64,000 bases of DNA from Chrysogorgia sp. JL179-B06 (GCA_035772405.1 JAYKKM010000263.1:5826001-5890000), one strand, 5' to 3'; shown: positions 22,377 to 34,939, counted from the stretch's first letter. The notes: generated from the sequence alone by a model not told the origin. Made by a program: numbers and translations.

Positions 22377-24349
22377 TATCGTGACATTTTTAGTCTACAA
22401 TGTCAGGTTCCAGTCATGCTGTTCTGGCAAAATTAAAGCAGATGGCAACTGTTTGTTCCATTGCCATGGCTATGAACATGGATGATGAATTCCACCAAGA
22501 GAACCTTGCGCATATACTGCATTTATATTCTACTGTCTTTGGAGCTACATAGATAGAATGTTTTGTTAAAGCTATTTAATTACGTTAATTACTATGTGGT
22601 CATCAGTAGCTACTGTACATTACCACCAGATCTGTTCTGTTATTTCTTTACAAACACGTTCGAAATCTTGTCTGAAAAACCCTGCAGTGTTGGCCAGCCT
22701 AGAAGTTTAGGACATACTGTAACAACGGAGGATGTGCTGAAAAAATCTTTGCATAGTGCAATGTCTGCCATTGAATTTTTCGGGAAGAAGTGCTGGCTAC
22801 AGCAATACATGGTAACTATCGGGTACAGTGTAACAATGTATTATATCAAAAGTACTATATTAAATGTCAAATTACTGTATTCAGCTAACATAAACGTTCT
22901 GTCATGCAGTATTTTTTATATTTTTCAAATATTTGGTTATCAAACTGTCTGAAAATAACCAAAGAATAGCATTGTCTAACACCCAGAGTTGAGGCTATGA
23001 TAATCGTGTCAAGTTCGCATCAAACGGTGGGACACCCGTGGTTCATATCTTGTGGGCAGACTTGGAGAGAAGTTGTTATTCTAATCACTTTGTAGTCGTT
23101 GTGCCTTTATTGCAATGTAGTTGATGTCTATGTTCAGGATCTGGAATGCTTCAGTATTTTTGTGTACTTTAATTTTGCTTAGCATTATTTTTGAAGTTCA
23201 CTTGTACATGCTGTTGCATTTACGGGAAGGTACAGGTAGGTAGTGAAAAGCTTAATGTTTCGTTTTATTATTTCTGTCAGTTGTGAAACGACAAATTCGG
23301 GTCGGCCAGGGGGGTTGTGGTATACTTAATACCTCATAAAAATCGACAAAAATACCATAATTACCCTCAAAATTTTTAAAAATACCCGAAATTTCTGGAA
23401 CGTTGTATACTGAATACGCATGATTTAAGCTTTTATTTCACAATTTATTTATTTACAAGCTTTTTGTGTGTGAACCCTCAGACCAGGGGCGGATCCAGGA
23501 TTTTTCGTCGGCGAACATCCAGGGGGGGCCTTATTCAAGGCCTAAAGGAGCAGACTGGTTTTAAGGCGCTAGCACCTGCCTTCACACCTTTGCTCCGGAG
23601 CAAAAGGAGTTTGGTTGGACATGTGGACTATATGGGACACTTTATAGATGTGAAATTGCTCAATTTCCAACCCTTTACCCCAACCTAAAACCTATTCCAA
23701 CCTTACTTATTTCTATTCAGATTAAATTGATAAACTCAAACGAACATTTGACTCTTTGTAAGGAAAGATAGAAACAAACAAAGAATATTAATGCAACGAG
23801 ATCATATAAAAACTCAGCAGCAATTTAACATGTCTATTCAACCAGTGAACAAGGTGTTGTATTTTTTCCTCAGTCCCTAAGTTTAGCTAATATAATGAGG
23901 CTTAATGTAATAAGACGTTTAATTTAGAGATAGACACATTCACAGAACGTTTTAGAAAAGGTTTGATACATACAAATATTACGTTTTGCATATTGCATAA
24001 AAAATTCTGTTGCCTCTGCATTTATGAATCGTTATAATACTGGTACTATTTATAATTGTATGAATTGTAGAACTTCTACTGTGTAAAATCATAGTAGCGA
24101 AGGTATTAGGGAAATATTTTTTCCTGTTACATGAAACGTCTTTAGGATAAGATTGTTAAATATAATAGTGATGCAGTTATTGCATTTGATTGCAAAAATT
24201 TCACAAATGGCAATTCGACGTACATTTTAATTGCAGTTAATGAGGTTTAATTGTGGAGCTTAATTGTTCTGTGGAGCTTAATTATCATTATGTATATATT
24301 ATTATATAAAGGAACCTTTTAGCTATTAAGGAACCATTTCCCGATGCAA
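22377..24349. other. No gene; single hAT-type end at 23484
   Basis: Mostly unique A+T-rich sequence. CAGGGGCGGATCCAGG at about 23484 resembles a hAT-type terminal repeat, but I found no matching second end nearby. Confidence 0.45.
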
Positions 24350-24389
24350 AAATTCAAGTAAATTTTAACCTAGTGTTTCCAACGGCAAA

Positions 24390-26882
24390 TTTATCAATTA
24401 TTTTTTCAACGTCTGGGACAATTTCCTGATGAATCTGCATCAAGATTCAAGGCTGGACCATTTAAACGCTCTTCAACCATGGCACTACGCTGGTAGTTCT
24501 TAAGTGTCCTAAGTGCTGAGATGGTTCGTTCACACTCACACGAAGTGATGGGGTTAGCGTTCCTAAAATGCGAAGGATAACGTTAATATTTTCAAAGCCA
24601 TCAAAACTGACAGCTTTTAAAGTTGTGGCTGTATTGCCAGGTAGAGGACCTTCATGGGTTTCCCAATACGTGGTCCATAATGACAGCTCAGCATCTAAAG
24701 CTAAGGGATACGGCAAATCATCAACATAGAAATTTGCAACAATCTTAAACTCATCTCTCCAGTCTTTCCCCTTCTCTTTAAGAGACATCATCTTTGCTGT
24801 GCCACACTTGATCCTTTGTAAACATTAACACTATCAAACCTGTTTTGTAAAGCTGAGTTAATATGATCAACTAAAGGAATACTAATAGTACGTTTGTAAT
24901 ATTCAGAGATGGTCTTATATGGAGGATTTGACCTAGGTTTACTCTCTTCTAGGCCAACCTCAGCTAACTTCAATACCTCTGCATACCAGGCATCATGAAA
25001 AGAATCAATACAATTCCTATAGTTGGTGAAATCATTTTTCATAGTGTTAATTAAATGAACACCATCCATAATATCTATACTCTTTCCCTGCAGTAATATG
25101 GTTACAGCAAGTAGTCCATCAAGGATTTTGCTGGAAATAACTCAAACTTAGCTATAAGCTCAAAAAAATGAGATGCATCAGTAACAAGGTGAGGTCTATA
25201 CTTCCCTTCTACATTATCAGTCATCTCCTTTAGTGTGTAATAAATATAAATGTATCCAACCCCCCACCCAATACGCTCAACCCATCTGGTCCGACAAACA
25301 CCAACCAGTCTTCTCTTCTGAGTTTCACTCTCAGAACAATTGCGGACGTTTTCCTCAAAAGGCATATTGCGTGTCTGGAAAATATTAATAAAATTTGAAA
25401 CATCTTTAACATGTTTCATCATAGTATTGACCTCAAGTATATTCAAAGAATCACAAACAGCTAGATTAAGTCTGACTATAACAGTGGGTATAAAGAGCTT
25501 TCTCATTAAGGCGTAAAATATGAGCAGACAAACCATTGATGTGCTCAGCCACAGCACCTGCACCATCATACCCTTGTCCTCGACAATCATCAATGGATAA
25601 AGTGAGGTCATTGAGAGCTTCAAGGATCAACTTGGCAAGTTGTTCACCACTTAATCCCCACTTGCACTGAAGAAATGCAATACATTCTTCTCGAATATTC
25701 ATATGAATGTCTACAAAGCATAAAACAAGTGACATTTGCTCTTTATGAGAAGACAGGGACGGCGGAGCAGAGGGGGCTAGGGGGGAGGGGGGGCTCAGCC
25801 CCCCCAATAATTTTCCAAACATGTGATTTTTATATAGCGATTGTTATATAGCCCTAATTATAGCGTTCGCTAGCCCCCCCAATCCAAAAATTGTTCCACG
25901 GTCCCTGGAAGAGTCTGCAGCCTCATCTGCAATGATTGAAAAAACTTGCTGGCCTTAACATCTTGAATGATCTGCTCACTGATCACCTGACCACAACACT
26001 TAATTTTATTCTGGCTAGTCTTAGAGATATAACTTCTATTTTTACCACAATTTCTTAAATGGTCTTCTAAAACTTTGTCCCCTGCTCGAACTCTAAAATT
26101 AAGTGACTCTACAAAATTACCAACTCCCCCAGTGGAGTAGCTGCCAACCTCTGGATGGTATCATTTATTTATCAATGGCAAACCAAGACAGAATCTATAA
26201 TTGGGGCAAGTTTCTTTCTGTTGTCCTCAATTTCCTTTTTGAGGTTAGCATCCAAAATAACCTCTAGACTGTACAGCCCCTGACATTTTGGAAAGTAAAG
26301 AGGTTAGTATAAGGAAAGTACAAGCATGCAGGCCCATTTTCCCCTCCTGTAACTAGATCATTGTTGACATGAAAGCAGACTACCATGCCCGGCATGACGT
26401 TTAAAAGTAGATGCAGCGTCGTTCCAATGGCGATGGGGTTCAGAGAACAATTTGCGGATTTTGCTAGCTTTACCAGGAAAGCGATCTCCAAATAGCACAC
26501 ATGATAAACAATATGCACTATCTTTAGAAGGTGAATAGCAAAGCCAGGAATATAATTCTAGCCAATTAAATTGAAATTTCCTACCATTAGTCTTAGGGAA
26601 ATTATATTGCTTGTCTGGCCTGAAGACATTTCTAATTAAATTACAAATTTCAGAAGTATCCATACCTTTACATTTCTCTCTATACAAGGAAACATCAAAA
26701 TTATTAATATAATTAGATTTTTCCTCAGAGGTTGAATGAGGAGTACTAGTGCTTTGTGGTTTATTAACACCAACTGAAGTGCTAGGTTTACTAAGCTGTT
26801 GAATGCCAAGTGCTGCAGGAGAAGAAAATGTCTCATTAGGTACCTTGTGAAATGTTGGATTCACAGTGGGTTTTTCTGCCAC
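24390..26882 (-). pseudogene. hAT transposase (ZMYM1/DUF4371 type), broken
   Basis: Reading down the minus strand: NNFDVSLYREKCKG; a TTF-type zinc finger (FPKTNGRKFQFNWLELYSWL, YCLSCVLFG, then a His-rich HRHWNDAASTFKRHAGH); SHKEQMSLVLCFVD of the RNase H-like core with DDCRGQGYDGAGAV; CRTRWVERIGWG; and the hAT dimerisation block NPITSCECERTISALRT at about 24540. At least five frame changes occur. A 154-bp MITE splits the core at 25754-25907. The intact protein would be a DNA-cutting transposase. Confidence 0.8.
25754..25907. mobile_element. 154-bp MITE inside hAT core, 5-bp TSD
   Basis: Starts CAGGGACGG and ends CGGTCCCTG. GAAGA flanks both sides (25749-25753, 25908-25912). Removing the element and one GAAGA restores the hAT reading ADSSHKEQ, which proves insertion into the gene. 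The interior has an inverted G-run/C-run pair near 25775-25805. Confidence 0.85.
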
Positions 26883-27423
26883 TTCAAAAAAATTAGAAAT
26901 ACTAGCATCAGGTTTTTTGACACTTTCTTAGAGAGAATGGGAGTTAGCTTTTGTTTCTTAGAAGCCTGTGAGGCAGCTGCAGATTTTCGTTTCTGCTGAT
27001 GAGGATGAAAAAGAAGAGGAACAAAGTGATTAGACTGAAAGGTTTCTCCAAGTGACACAGTACCTTCGTAACAGAATAAAATATGAAGGTCATCTAAACC
27101 TTTCTTAGCATTTAAGCGTGGTTAAATAGAAGTTTAAACCTTTGCGCTCCACAATCAGGGTAATACGTAAAAATGTTTCTATGTACAACAGAAGACAGAC
27201 CTAGAATACAAAGAAATGATGACCACTTCCTATCATTACAATTTAAAATGGCCTCCTGTTTAACCAAGTCATCTTTGGTCAAAGCCGTGTCTAAGCTCTG
27301 CTCAGAAACAGACATAGGTAAAAGATTATTAATACCTTTGCTGAAGTACTCAGCATGCTCATCTACAGCAGATGAAAAGCAGGGGTGTTGAGAATAAAAA
27401 GTGGCATTGGACAAAAAGTTCAA
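26861..27423 (-). pseudogene. OTU-like domain upstream of hAT transposase
   Basis: The segment reads KWSSFLCILGLSSVVHRNIF then TYYPDCGAQRFKLLFN, and after a frame change LHILFCYEG and QSNHFVPLLFHPHQQKRK. The spacing of the S/A-L-A-S box, the Y-P box and a terminal NHFVPL histidine box resembles OTU-like cysteine-protease folds. The reading runs on through a basic linker to SISNFFE and into the hAT zinc finger with one frame change, so it is probably one protein. A second copy of the same pair lies at 50.5-55.3 kb. The catalytic cysteine box is not visible here. Confidence 0.5.
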
Positions 27424-28035
27424 TTGGAGGTCAAGGCTCTCAACGTTTGCACTAGACTGTTGTCACCTACCAGTACCAAAGACAGAACTATGCAAACAAT
27501 TTCCAGAAGCCTCAGATCTAAAAAAAACAACCAGATATTCATTAAGTCAAATATTAACAAGATATTAAGTCAAATATTAACAAACTAGTTTACACCAGAC
27601 AGCCAAGACAGGCTACCAGTCAATATGCTTATCTATTGTCGTATTGCATAGCTATTTCACATAATCATGTTACACCAGACCATGCGGTCTAAGCGTCTAT
27701 ATTACCTATTTATCCTCGTATTTATCCGTAACCGAAGTCTAACAAACAATGCGTATATGTCGTGTGAATCGATTAATAAATATAAAGAGATCTTAAATAA
27801 AATCCTTCACTAACATGAGAATAAACAAATGCTTACTTACAATGCGGTATACGATTTAAATATTAATAACTTTTTGACCACAGAATTATGCTAATACAGT
27901 ATAGCGAATATTAAGATATGCCAGACTATCAATAACACGGCGCACAAAACTTTCAAAACTAAAAATATATGACTATAAAGGCATAAATTTCTCTACCTTA
28001 TTGCAGTGCAAGCCTTGTTTTTCCGATCTCAAACA

Positions 28036-28235
28036 TACTTCGGGATGTAGCTCTCTGTACCAAAATTTCTACCGAGACTTCTACTCGTGTTGTTGATGGC
28101 GCTCAATAGCTCTTCAACAGAACTCGTCCGTGAAGCGTCGATCTTCTTCTCAAGGTCCGCATACAAACGTTCTAGAGAATCTAGATCGTTTGCCGCAAAC
28201 GCGGACTGAACATTGTCGTAAATGTTACGAGACAT
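28036..28235 (-). CDS. Possible first exon of the OTU-hAT gene
   Basis: Begins MSRNIYDNVQSAFAAND, is helical and charged (LERLYADLEKKIDASR), and ends at a GTATGT donor near 28035. Being upstream on the same strand and followed by the OTU-like exon, it may be the N-terminal exon of that gene. The family is not recognised, so the link is inference. Confidence 0.35.
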
Positions 28236-28789
28236 CGCTGGTTGAAATTCGCTCTTTTAACTTTCTCAGGTAGACCTTCGAATATTGAACTTTCGCATTC
28301 AAGGCAACGACCAGAAGGCTGTATAATCATGCAGTATGCGCTGAAGGCTGACGAATACCCGAATCCGTCGAAAATATTAGCCAATAACAGTGTAGAATGT
28401 TTTTAAATTGTCCAATCAGAAGGCTCATATGGAGCCCCTGGTTGTGTAAATCCGTCAAAACTCCCCACAGATCCGTCGCAAATGGTCGTATCCATGGAGA
28501 TGAGCGTATCCACCAATCAGATACCTGGATTCTGACTCAGATCCGTCGAAACTCATGCGGAAGACCGCTGTTTCTTGACTGAGTAACATTACTTTACAGA
28601 AACTCTGCCGCAGCATGAAACTTATATAACTGGACTACGATTTGAATATTAATAACTCTGCTGGCCGCTATAGATAACTGGAGTATCATTTAATTTTTTT
28701 CATTAACTCTGCGATTTTTACTTCAGTCGCGCGACTGATTTGACGACCCCTAAATTCGCCCCTGCCTTAACCGTTGCAGAAGGGGAGGC

Positions 28790-28945
28790 CCTTTTGGCAT
28801 ACATAAATCGACAATAAGTCCTGTCGATGGGACTTAGAATTGCGAATACGTCCTGTCGAATTAGAATTGCGAAAACTAGAATTGTGAATACTTCCCGTCA
28901 ATGGCCAGTTGGTAGAATTGCGAATACGTCCCGTCGATTTAATGT
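28790..28945. repeat. Short interspersed motif array
   Basis: AGAATTGCGAATACGTCCYGTCGA and shortened forms recur about five times (28840, 28860, 28877, 28912 and nearby). Related GTCGAAA/CGTCGA phrases occur at 28370-28560. Confidence 0.55.
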
Positions 28946-29538
28946 ATGTTCCATAGAAAATCATTGATTTTTCAGAGCGTGCCAGACATTTGTAGAGAAC
29001 TGTCGATTCGAGGATTACACTATGTTGACCCCATTCTGCTGTTGTATGTCCATTAAACTCCTTAGTTGATTCACACATTCGACAGTTACGAGCTAAAGAC
29101 TGGGGGATAACATCGATGAGCAAGGAATTTGCGATGGAAACTATTCCTTTGTGTTTGGCGTAGTAGAACCTAGGGGAATCTTTTCCATAATCTTAGAATC
29201 GAAGAGATTTGTTGTCGATTATTGTTTACTTGTGAAATTGTCTAACCCACCACTCCCGAATTAGATCCGATCAACTTTCGAAATGTTTTTTGATTGGTTA
29301 AGTTTTAATTAGATTAACGCAACATGAAAGTGAGATTGCTTGCCCATGCGACCAGAGGTTCTCTTGCCGCTTTCGGTTTTCGGGGGGGGGGGAGCCGGCG
29401 GCGTAGAACCTCTGGGACCAAAAGCTTTGGGGCCTTTTGCACCAGCACATTCAAAGTCTACACTGTAAAATCGACGAATTGAGACTTTTTGTATAAGTTT
29501 AATTCTATTAAACTGAGACCGGGGCTAATTAAGTTATA

Positions 29539-29800
29539 ATGGATAAGGAATATGAAATCCCAAGGTATAAATTGTATAGGAAAGACAGAGGAAGTAAAGC
29601 CGGAGGAGTAGCAGTATTTTGTCCGAAATTATTTGGTAATTACGAGGAGAGAGGATTTAGAGAAGTCTGATGTCGAAGGACTTTGGCTGGAGATAGCTTT
29701 AGCGAAATCGCGCAGTTTTCTCCTGGATTTTATAAGGCGCCGAATTCTTCCATTTACTACGATAAAAAATTTATGTTTAAATTGGAGGCTATCGCTTTGT
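29539..29800 (+). pseudogene. LINE endonuclease fragment
   Basis: Frame 1 gives MDKEYEIPRYKLYRKDRGSK then AGGVAVFCPKLF, the typical middle of an APE-type LINE endonuclease. After a frame change it reads RREDLEKSDVEGLWLEIALA and SRSFLL. Both ends are truncated. Confidence 0.7.
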
Positions 29801-29894
29801 CACAAAGCCAAGAATAACTGCTTATTGACCGAGCATGAGGTCTGTATAGTGAAATATCGGACTGAGCTTTTTTAGTACGGACCAAGCGAGCGAG

Positions 29895-30180
29895 GTCTGT
29901 GCAAAAAACCGATTCTGATTGCCGGTGAGACGCTCTGACCATTCAGCCACAGAGACTCAGATGGTGAGCAAAGGTTACAATGATGCAAAGGTTACAATGA
30001 TGTACTGCCTATGTGGCAGTCACTATATATCGGTAATGTTTGGATGTGTTAATACATGTATATATACACTGCTGTAGTGAATGTGGGAGAGCTTGGAGTA
30101 GGCAGACGATACATAGGGGATCGTCATGCTTGTATCCTCAGAAAAATGAGTCCTGGAGAGGGATCGAACCTGTAACCTTT
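29895..30180 (-). other. tRNA-like SINE pieces
   Basis: On the minus strand GTGGCTGAATGGTCAGAGCG (about 29930-29949) resembles a pol III A box. GGTTACAGGTTCGATCCC (about 30150-30167) resembles a B box. Their order and 220-bp distance do not fit one tRNA-derived promoter, so these are at best two rearranged or truncated SINE heads. Confidence 0.35.
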
Positions 30181-30689
30181 AATTATTAATAGTTAATATA
30201 CTTTTAGTTAGAAAAACAATTCTTGATCTTTATTATTTTAATCACAAGGTTGATAGACAGAACATTATGACAACTATGTCTATGGATAATGCCCTGTATA
30301 ATGCCCATAATGCGCTGCGATTATCGGGAACAAACACAAAATCCTAATAAGAGAGTTATTGGCTCAAAACGATGAAAATAAAATAAATAAATGACGATGA
30401 ACAATAATAAACATTATAAAAGTAAATTTTAGTATCCAGACAAGAAAGAAACAACAGAAAATAATGCTAGTTTGATGTTTTGATAATGTTAAAGGAAGCG
30501 AAGTCCAAAGACCAAGAAATACAACATTGATTTCATATAACAATAAAAAGTGCCATATAGTGGACAACTTAATAACCTCGACTGTTCGGTCTTTACAGTA
30601 AAATACCAAACCTTGGCCGCTATTGCTCGGGCACTACAGCAAGATCTTGGTTAGATATTTTCCCATAAAGACCTCACTCTTGGTCATTA
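30181..30689. other. No gene seen
   Basis: A+T-rich sequence with a short minus-strand frame of no recognisable pattern. Confidence 0.4.
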
Positions 30690-31360
30690 AGGGGTGGACC
30701 ATTTGATTTTTGAGGGGGGTTGGAAGATTCAGTCCATGCAAGAATTTTTTTCTACCCAAGCGAACAAGCCAGATATTTTTTTCGCGTAAAAGTGTAGCGT
30801 AAGATTTTTTTTCGCAATATATTCCGCTGCAGGATATTTTTTTTGCCACTCATGATATTAACGGCTTACAGTAACTTAATAAAGCTTTCATACCGCTATC
30901 GTAGGTTAGAGGTTCCAACGGCAGTATTCAGACCTTTTTATTATACATATATACAATGTGACGGATTTCCATGCCCTGACACGAAGGGCTGTAGACCTGC
31001 ACCAGGGTTGTTCTTTTCTTTCAGGCCGTCATAATACAGCCACCCACCATTGAAAAAGGTCTTCCATGTGTAGTGGTGATTGAGATAATATGTTACTGCA
31101 TATAGAAGTTAACCTACAGCTATTTTTATAGGAAATGAAAGCCTGTCACTATAAAGCTGAACCCAAGGGTGAGTAAAATGAAATAGAAGTGAATTTTGTG
31201 TGAATGAAGTTTCATCACACCTAAAAATCCACTTCTATTCTATTTTATGCACTGTGCCTATTGTACGCTGCATGATTTTTTTTTCTTTCTTCTAGGCTTG
31301 CAGGAATTTTTTTCTTCTAAATTTTCCAACCCCCCCTCAAAAATCAAATGGTCCGCCCCT
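30690..31360. mobile_element. 671-bp non-autonomous DNA transposon
   Basis: Ends AGGGGTGGACCATTTGATTT... and, inverted, AGGGGCGGACCATTTGATTT... match over about 36 bp (through TTTGAGGGGGG and GGTTGGA). The interior has repeated GATATTTTTTTCGC blocks near 30770-30850 and a secondary hairpin at 31167-31243 (AAATAGAAGTG ... CACTTCTATT). There is no coding capacity and no clear target duplication. Confidence 0.8.
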
Positions 31361-32058
31361 AAGAAGTTAGTATTAAAATTATTTTGTGTCAAAAATCCCA
31401 TCCCTCGATCTTTTAAAAAAATCAAATTCCCCTGTCAGAAAAGTCAGTCAGTCAATATCTTGTCAGTGTGCAGGTTATTCTGTGTCCATTGTGTTCCATT
31501 ACCCCTAACAGACAACGAATCCTCTCTTACACCATATTTAATACTATACAGTAAGTCCACAAAATCCATGTTTTGAGAAGAAAACCATTCCTTGGCACGG
31601 CCATGTTTATCAAAATTTCAGCTTGCGTGTGTGCAGTGGCCGCAGTAGCATGTGAACATAAAAACCCAGGGGATACAACTTATATTCCAGACATGAAATA
31701 TTTAAGATATCGAAATCAAACTGCATTACAATTTGACACGTAAAAAACCCATTGATAACTTACTTAACGGTGTCCCCTCATTGCCCGGAACTTCACATTC
31801 ACTTTCCATTCACAAAATAAGTAAATTAAAGTACCAAAATACTACAAAATAATGTCGACACCCCCCGGATGTTAACACTATCGGTCACTGACTGACTGAC
31901 TTTATATATATATATCGTGTGAATTTTCGTCACTCATCACAATACTACAAAGTTTTAAAAACTTTACACTATCCCGCATTTCTCGTTTTTCTAAAAATCT
32001 TAAGTCTGCTTCCGAACACCCTGATATTGTTAGTAAAAATATTTTAAAAGAAGTATTC
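31361..32058. other. No gene seen
   Basis: Short (AT)n run near 31900. No recognisable frames. Confidence 0.45.
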
Positions 32059-32578
32059 TATGCTTGTTAAAAAGGGACAAAACATTAAGATGTGATATAT
32101 TTATGTCAAGATTCATATATTTGTGCATTTGCTAATTTTATTGTCTGACGTTTCAATGAATTAACTCTAACCCTACATTTAATTTTCGTTAAATTTAACC
32201 AATCACTAAGGCGATGCGTGATGAATGCGATGATAACAATGCTGGTTACATTTTTTTATATCAAAGATAAGCTTTACACGTGCCTTTCTGGAATCATTGA
32301 CGTAAGAAATGATTAAACAATCCTCTATTTCTTAGCAAACGCTGCTCGAAAATAAATTTTCCACCTTTAAGTATAGAAACCTGATAACGGAAAACATAGA
32401 AGGGCGTTCAAAATTATAAAGGCACCTACTTCAGCCTGAAGTACAAAATTTGTGCCTTTATGCGATATTTACTGTATTTGGTTAATTTTGTGTTGCAGCG
32501 CTAGTCTTCAGCACACGAAAGATAATTTTGGTGCAAGCTTAAGTGCTCAATTTTATTGCTAAAAAATTTCTTTAAATT

Positions 32579-33463
32579 TTAAACATCATTTAGACGTTCA
32601 TTTTCACGATTTGGATAAATACATTCAATATAGTCAAGGACAGCAAGATACTTTTGAATACAATGCTCATCATCACCAGTTGTTTCAATGATTAGCTGCA
32701 AATCAGCATACTCTACAGCAGTTATGTCAACAGGACATTCTGGGACAACAACATTATTGTTTGTTTGAAGTCCTGCTACATCTTCCTCATCAATTCCATA
32801 ACCATCCATATTTGGCTGTACATCTCCCAACACATCACCAACTGCCCCATAACTGCTTTCACTATTTTCTATCATTCCTGTAATCCACAACTGCCTTGGA
32901 GTCGCATTACCCTCGGTTGAAAGGCCATGGTGATTCCATTCTCTAGTCAGTTCCTCTAATGAACTATTAACACTTGGAAGATACACATATTGAAGGCAAA
33001 AGAGGTGAATTTCATTCAACGGATCAAACAATCCACTCGTTTCGAGGTACATAAATAAGTTCTTAAACTTACTTACTACTGTTCGATTAACTTCTCTCCA
33101 CAAACGTTCTATTCGCTGGTTGTGAACTGACTTACCAGTTATGATGCTACCCCTATTCAAGCCTCGTTCATGCAGCATGAAACGTGCAACTTCAACATTT
33201 TCCAAACCCTGATCTGAACGAACATGGGATGGTAGATTGTAATTTCTAACAGCCTCTTGAAAAAGCGCTAGTACAGTATGGGCTTTGTTATTGGCTGAAG
33301 CCCTTAAAAATACCACTAAACGAGAGTATCCATCAATTCCACCATGGATAACCATTCTATAAGGTTCTATCAATTTGTGATCGCCGTCAATGAGCGCATT
33401 GGGGCAAGGAACTGAATACGTTCGTCTAACAATCTTGAAGCTGTGACTTCTCACTGCGAAGTC
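32579..33463 (-). pseudogene. Integrase-like transposase, catalytic exon
   Basis: The exon starts after a TTTTTAG acceptor at 33463. Core residues: Asp in [15 protein letters not shown], Asp in [13 protein letters not shown] and Glu in [14 protein letters not shown], with FVIHGG-type phrase [16 protein letters not shown] between. The 291-residue open frame ends at 32579 with an acidic tail. The frame is intact, but the N-terminal exon has an in-frame stop and sequence between the exons is lost. It is distantly related to the transposase at 9.3 kb (shared NQRIE phrase). Confidence 0.78.
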
Positions 33464-33721
33464 CTAAAAAGCATAACAATATGTCTTAAATATTGACCTG
33501 CTTACTTAATACTTACCATTGAATCTTGCACAACCTGGGAATTTCAAATATTATTTCCATTTTTCAAATAATATTATATTTTATATTATTTCAAATATTA
33601 TTTTTAAAGAAGACTAGGACCTAAATGTTCTTTGTTTTAAATATTTCATCAACCTAGTAAGGTGCAAGCACCCCCCCCCCCCCCCCCCTTTGACCAGCAA
33701 AATTGTCAGGCATTAGAGTAA

Positions 33722-34697
33722 TGCACCTATCATCGGCCATCCCTGGGGGTACAACCCCGGGACATACCAAGGGGAAACAGGGGGATTAGACGAAGAATGT
33801 CCCCCGGGATACAGGGGAAATTGCGAAGTTTGCTTCAGTTATTTATGGAGGGGAAAGGGGGAGGGGATTTTTCAATGTACACTGTACTAAAAGTTTGCAG
33901 GCTCATATTAAAAGCACATTGAAACTTGAATGAAAGATCAATTACTCTGCTCTGGCAGCTGAATTAATCAACAATGTCTTCGGAGAGCCAGGTATGTACT
34001 GAATCTCTTTTAAAACTACTGTTATTTGTTCATCGTGGTTTAAAGTACTTTTCACATGTGTTTCTCTCATCGCACAGTTTTCGTAGACAATTATTTACGC
34101 CTGAATGCACTCCAGATTTTTATAATTTGCATTTTTAATATGGCGATTTGCATCTTTGTCAACTGCATTTTCGATATACAAGATCATACAAGATATTGTA
34201 TTGCCTTGCTCATGTATATACTTTTTTAATTTTAGATTCATGATCCAATGTGATGGGTGTAATCATAGGTACCATGGTGAATGTGTTGAAGTCACAGAAG
34301 AACAAGCAGACTCAATGAATACTTACTATTGCATGATATGTAAAGATATTATTTAAATAGTCTTGAGTTTCTTGTGCATCAAAGCTCTACAATGTTTGTC
34401 TTGCTATACCAGTACTGTACATACTCGCATTGATATTAAATCAGCTGTTCATTTTTTGCTGTACAATTGAATCAGTGTGCTGTATTGTTTTTATATATTT
34501 CTTATAGTTTCCATAACTGTACCTTAATCGTCACCCCTACAATATGATTCTTTAAATTTCATTTCATGTTCTGCCCTGGGGGAGGGGCTGTGTGTACAAA
34601 CACTACCCCTGGGGAGTGAGGGGCAATTAAGCCCTTTTAAACGCAAATTTTCAATGTCCCGGTGTTGTACCCCCAGGGATGGCCGATGATAGGTGCA
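33722..34697. mobile_element. 976-bp element with PHD-finger exon, TAA flanks
   Basis: Inverted ends TGCACCTATCATCGGCCATC match the complement at 34678-34697 and extend through CCTGGGGGTACAAC. TAA flanks both ends (33719-33721 and 34698-34700). A 3-bp TWA-type duplication is typical of PIF/Harbinger elements, but no Harbinger transposase is seen. It sits inside the transposon at 32.06-35.75 kb. Confidence 0.72.
34236..34356 (+). CDS. PHD-finger exon (C-terminal part)
   Basis: Follows a TTTTAATTTTAG acceptor. The reading MIQCDGCNHRYHGECVEVTE ... YYCMICKDII has Cys-x2-Cys, His-x2-Cys and Cys-x2-Cys, the second half of a PHD finger, ending at a stop. The first Cys pair would lie in an upstream exon. 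A mini-exon MSSESQ with a GTATGT donor at 33975-33992 is out of phase with it unless a further exon exists. PHD fingers read histone-tail modifications. This may be a captured host exon or a transposon's own gene. Confidence 0.6.
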
Positions 34698-34939
34698 TAA
34701 ATTAACTAAGTAGGGTGCATCAGGTCACTTAACAGAGTCTTTCTAAACAAAACTCTTTAGCATGCAACCACTGACCAATTTTGTTGTCCTGTGTGAGAAA
34801 TTCTACCAAGGGGTTTGCCCAGGGGTGATGGATGATGACAGTTGTATTTGCCCTGGGGGGAAAGGATGATGACAGTTGGATTTGATTCCAAATGCCCTGC
34901 TTGTGCTCAAGTGTATGACTTGTTTGAAGCTATCTACAT

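Noticed and set aside
29895..30180. tRNA gene or complete SINE
   Set aside because: A-box-like and B-box-like phrases are in the wrong order and 220 bp apart, and no cloverleaf could be built. Kept only as a low-confidence SINE trace.
33671..33689. Poly-C run as a regulatory element
   Set aside because: A simple homopolymer beside an element boundary; could also be a sequencing or assembly effect.
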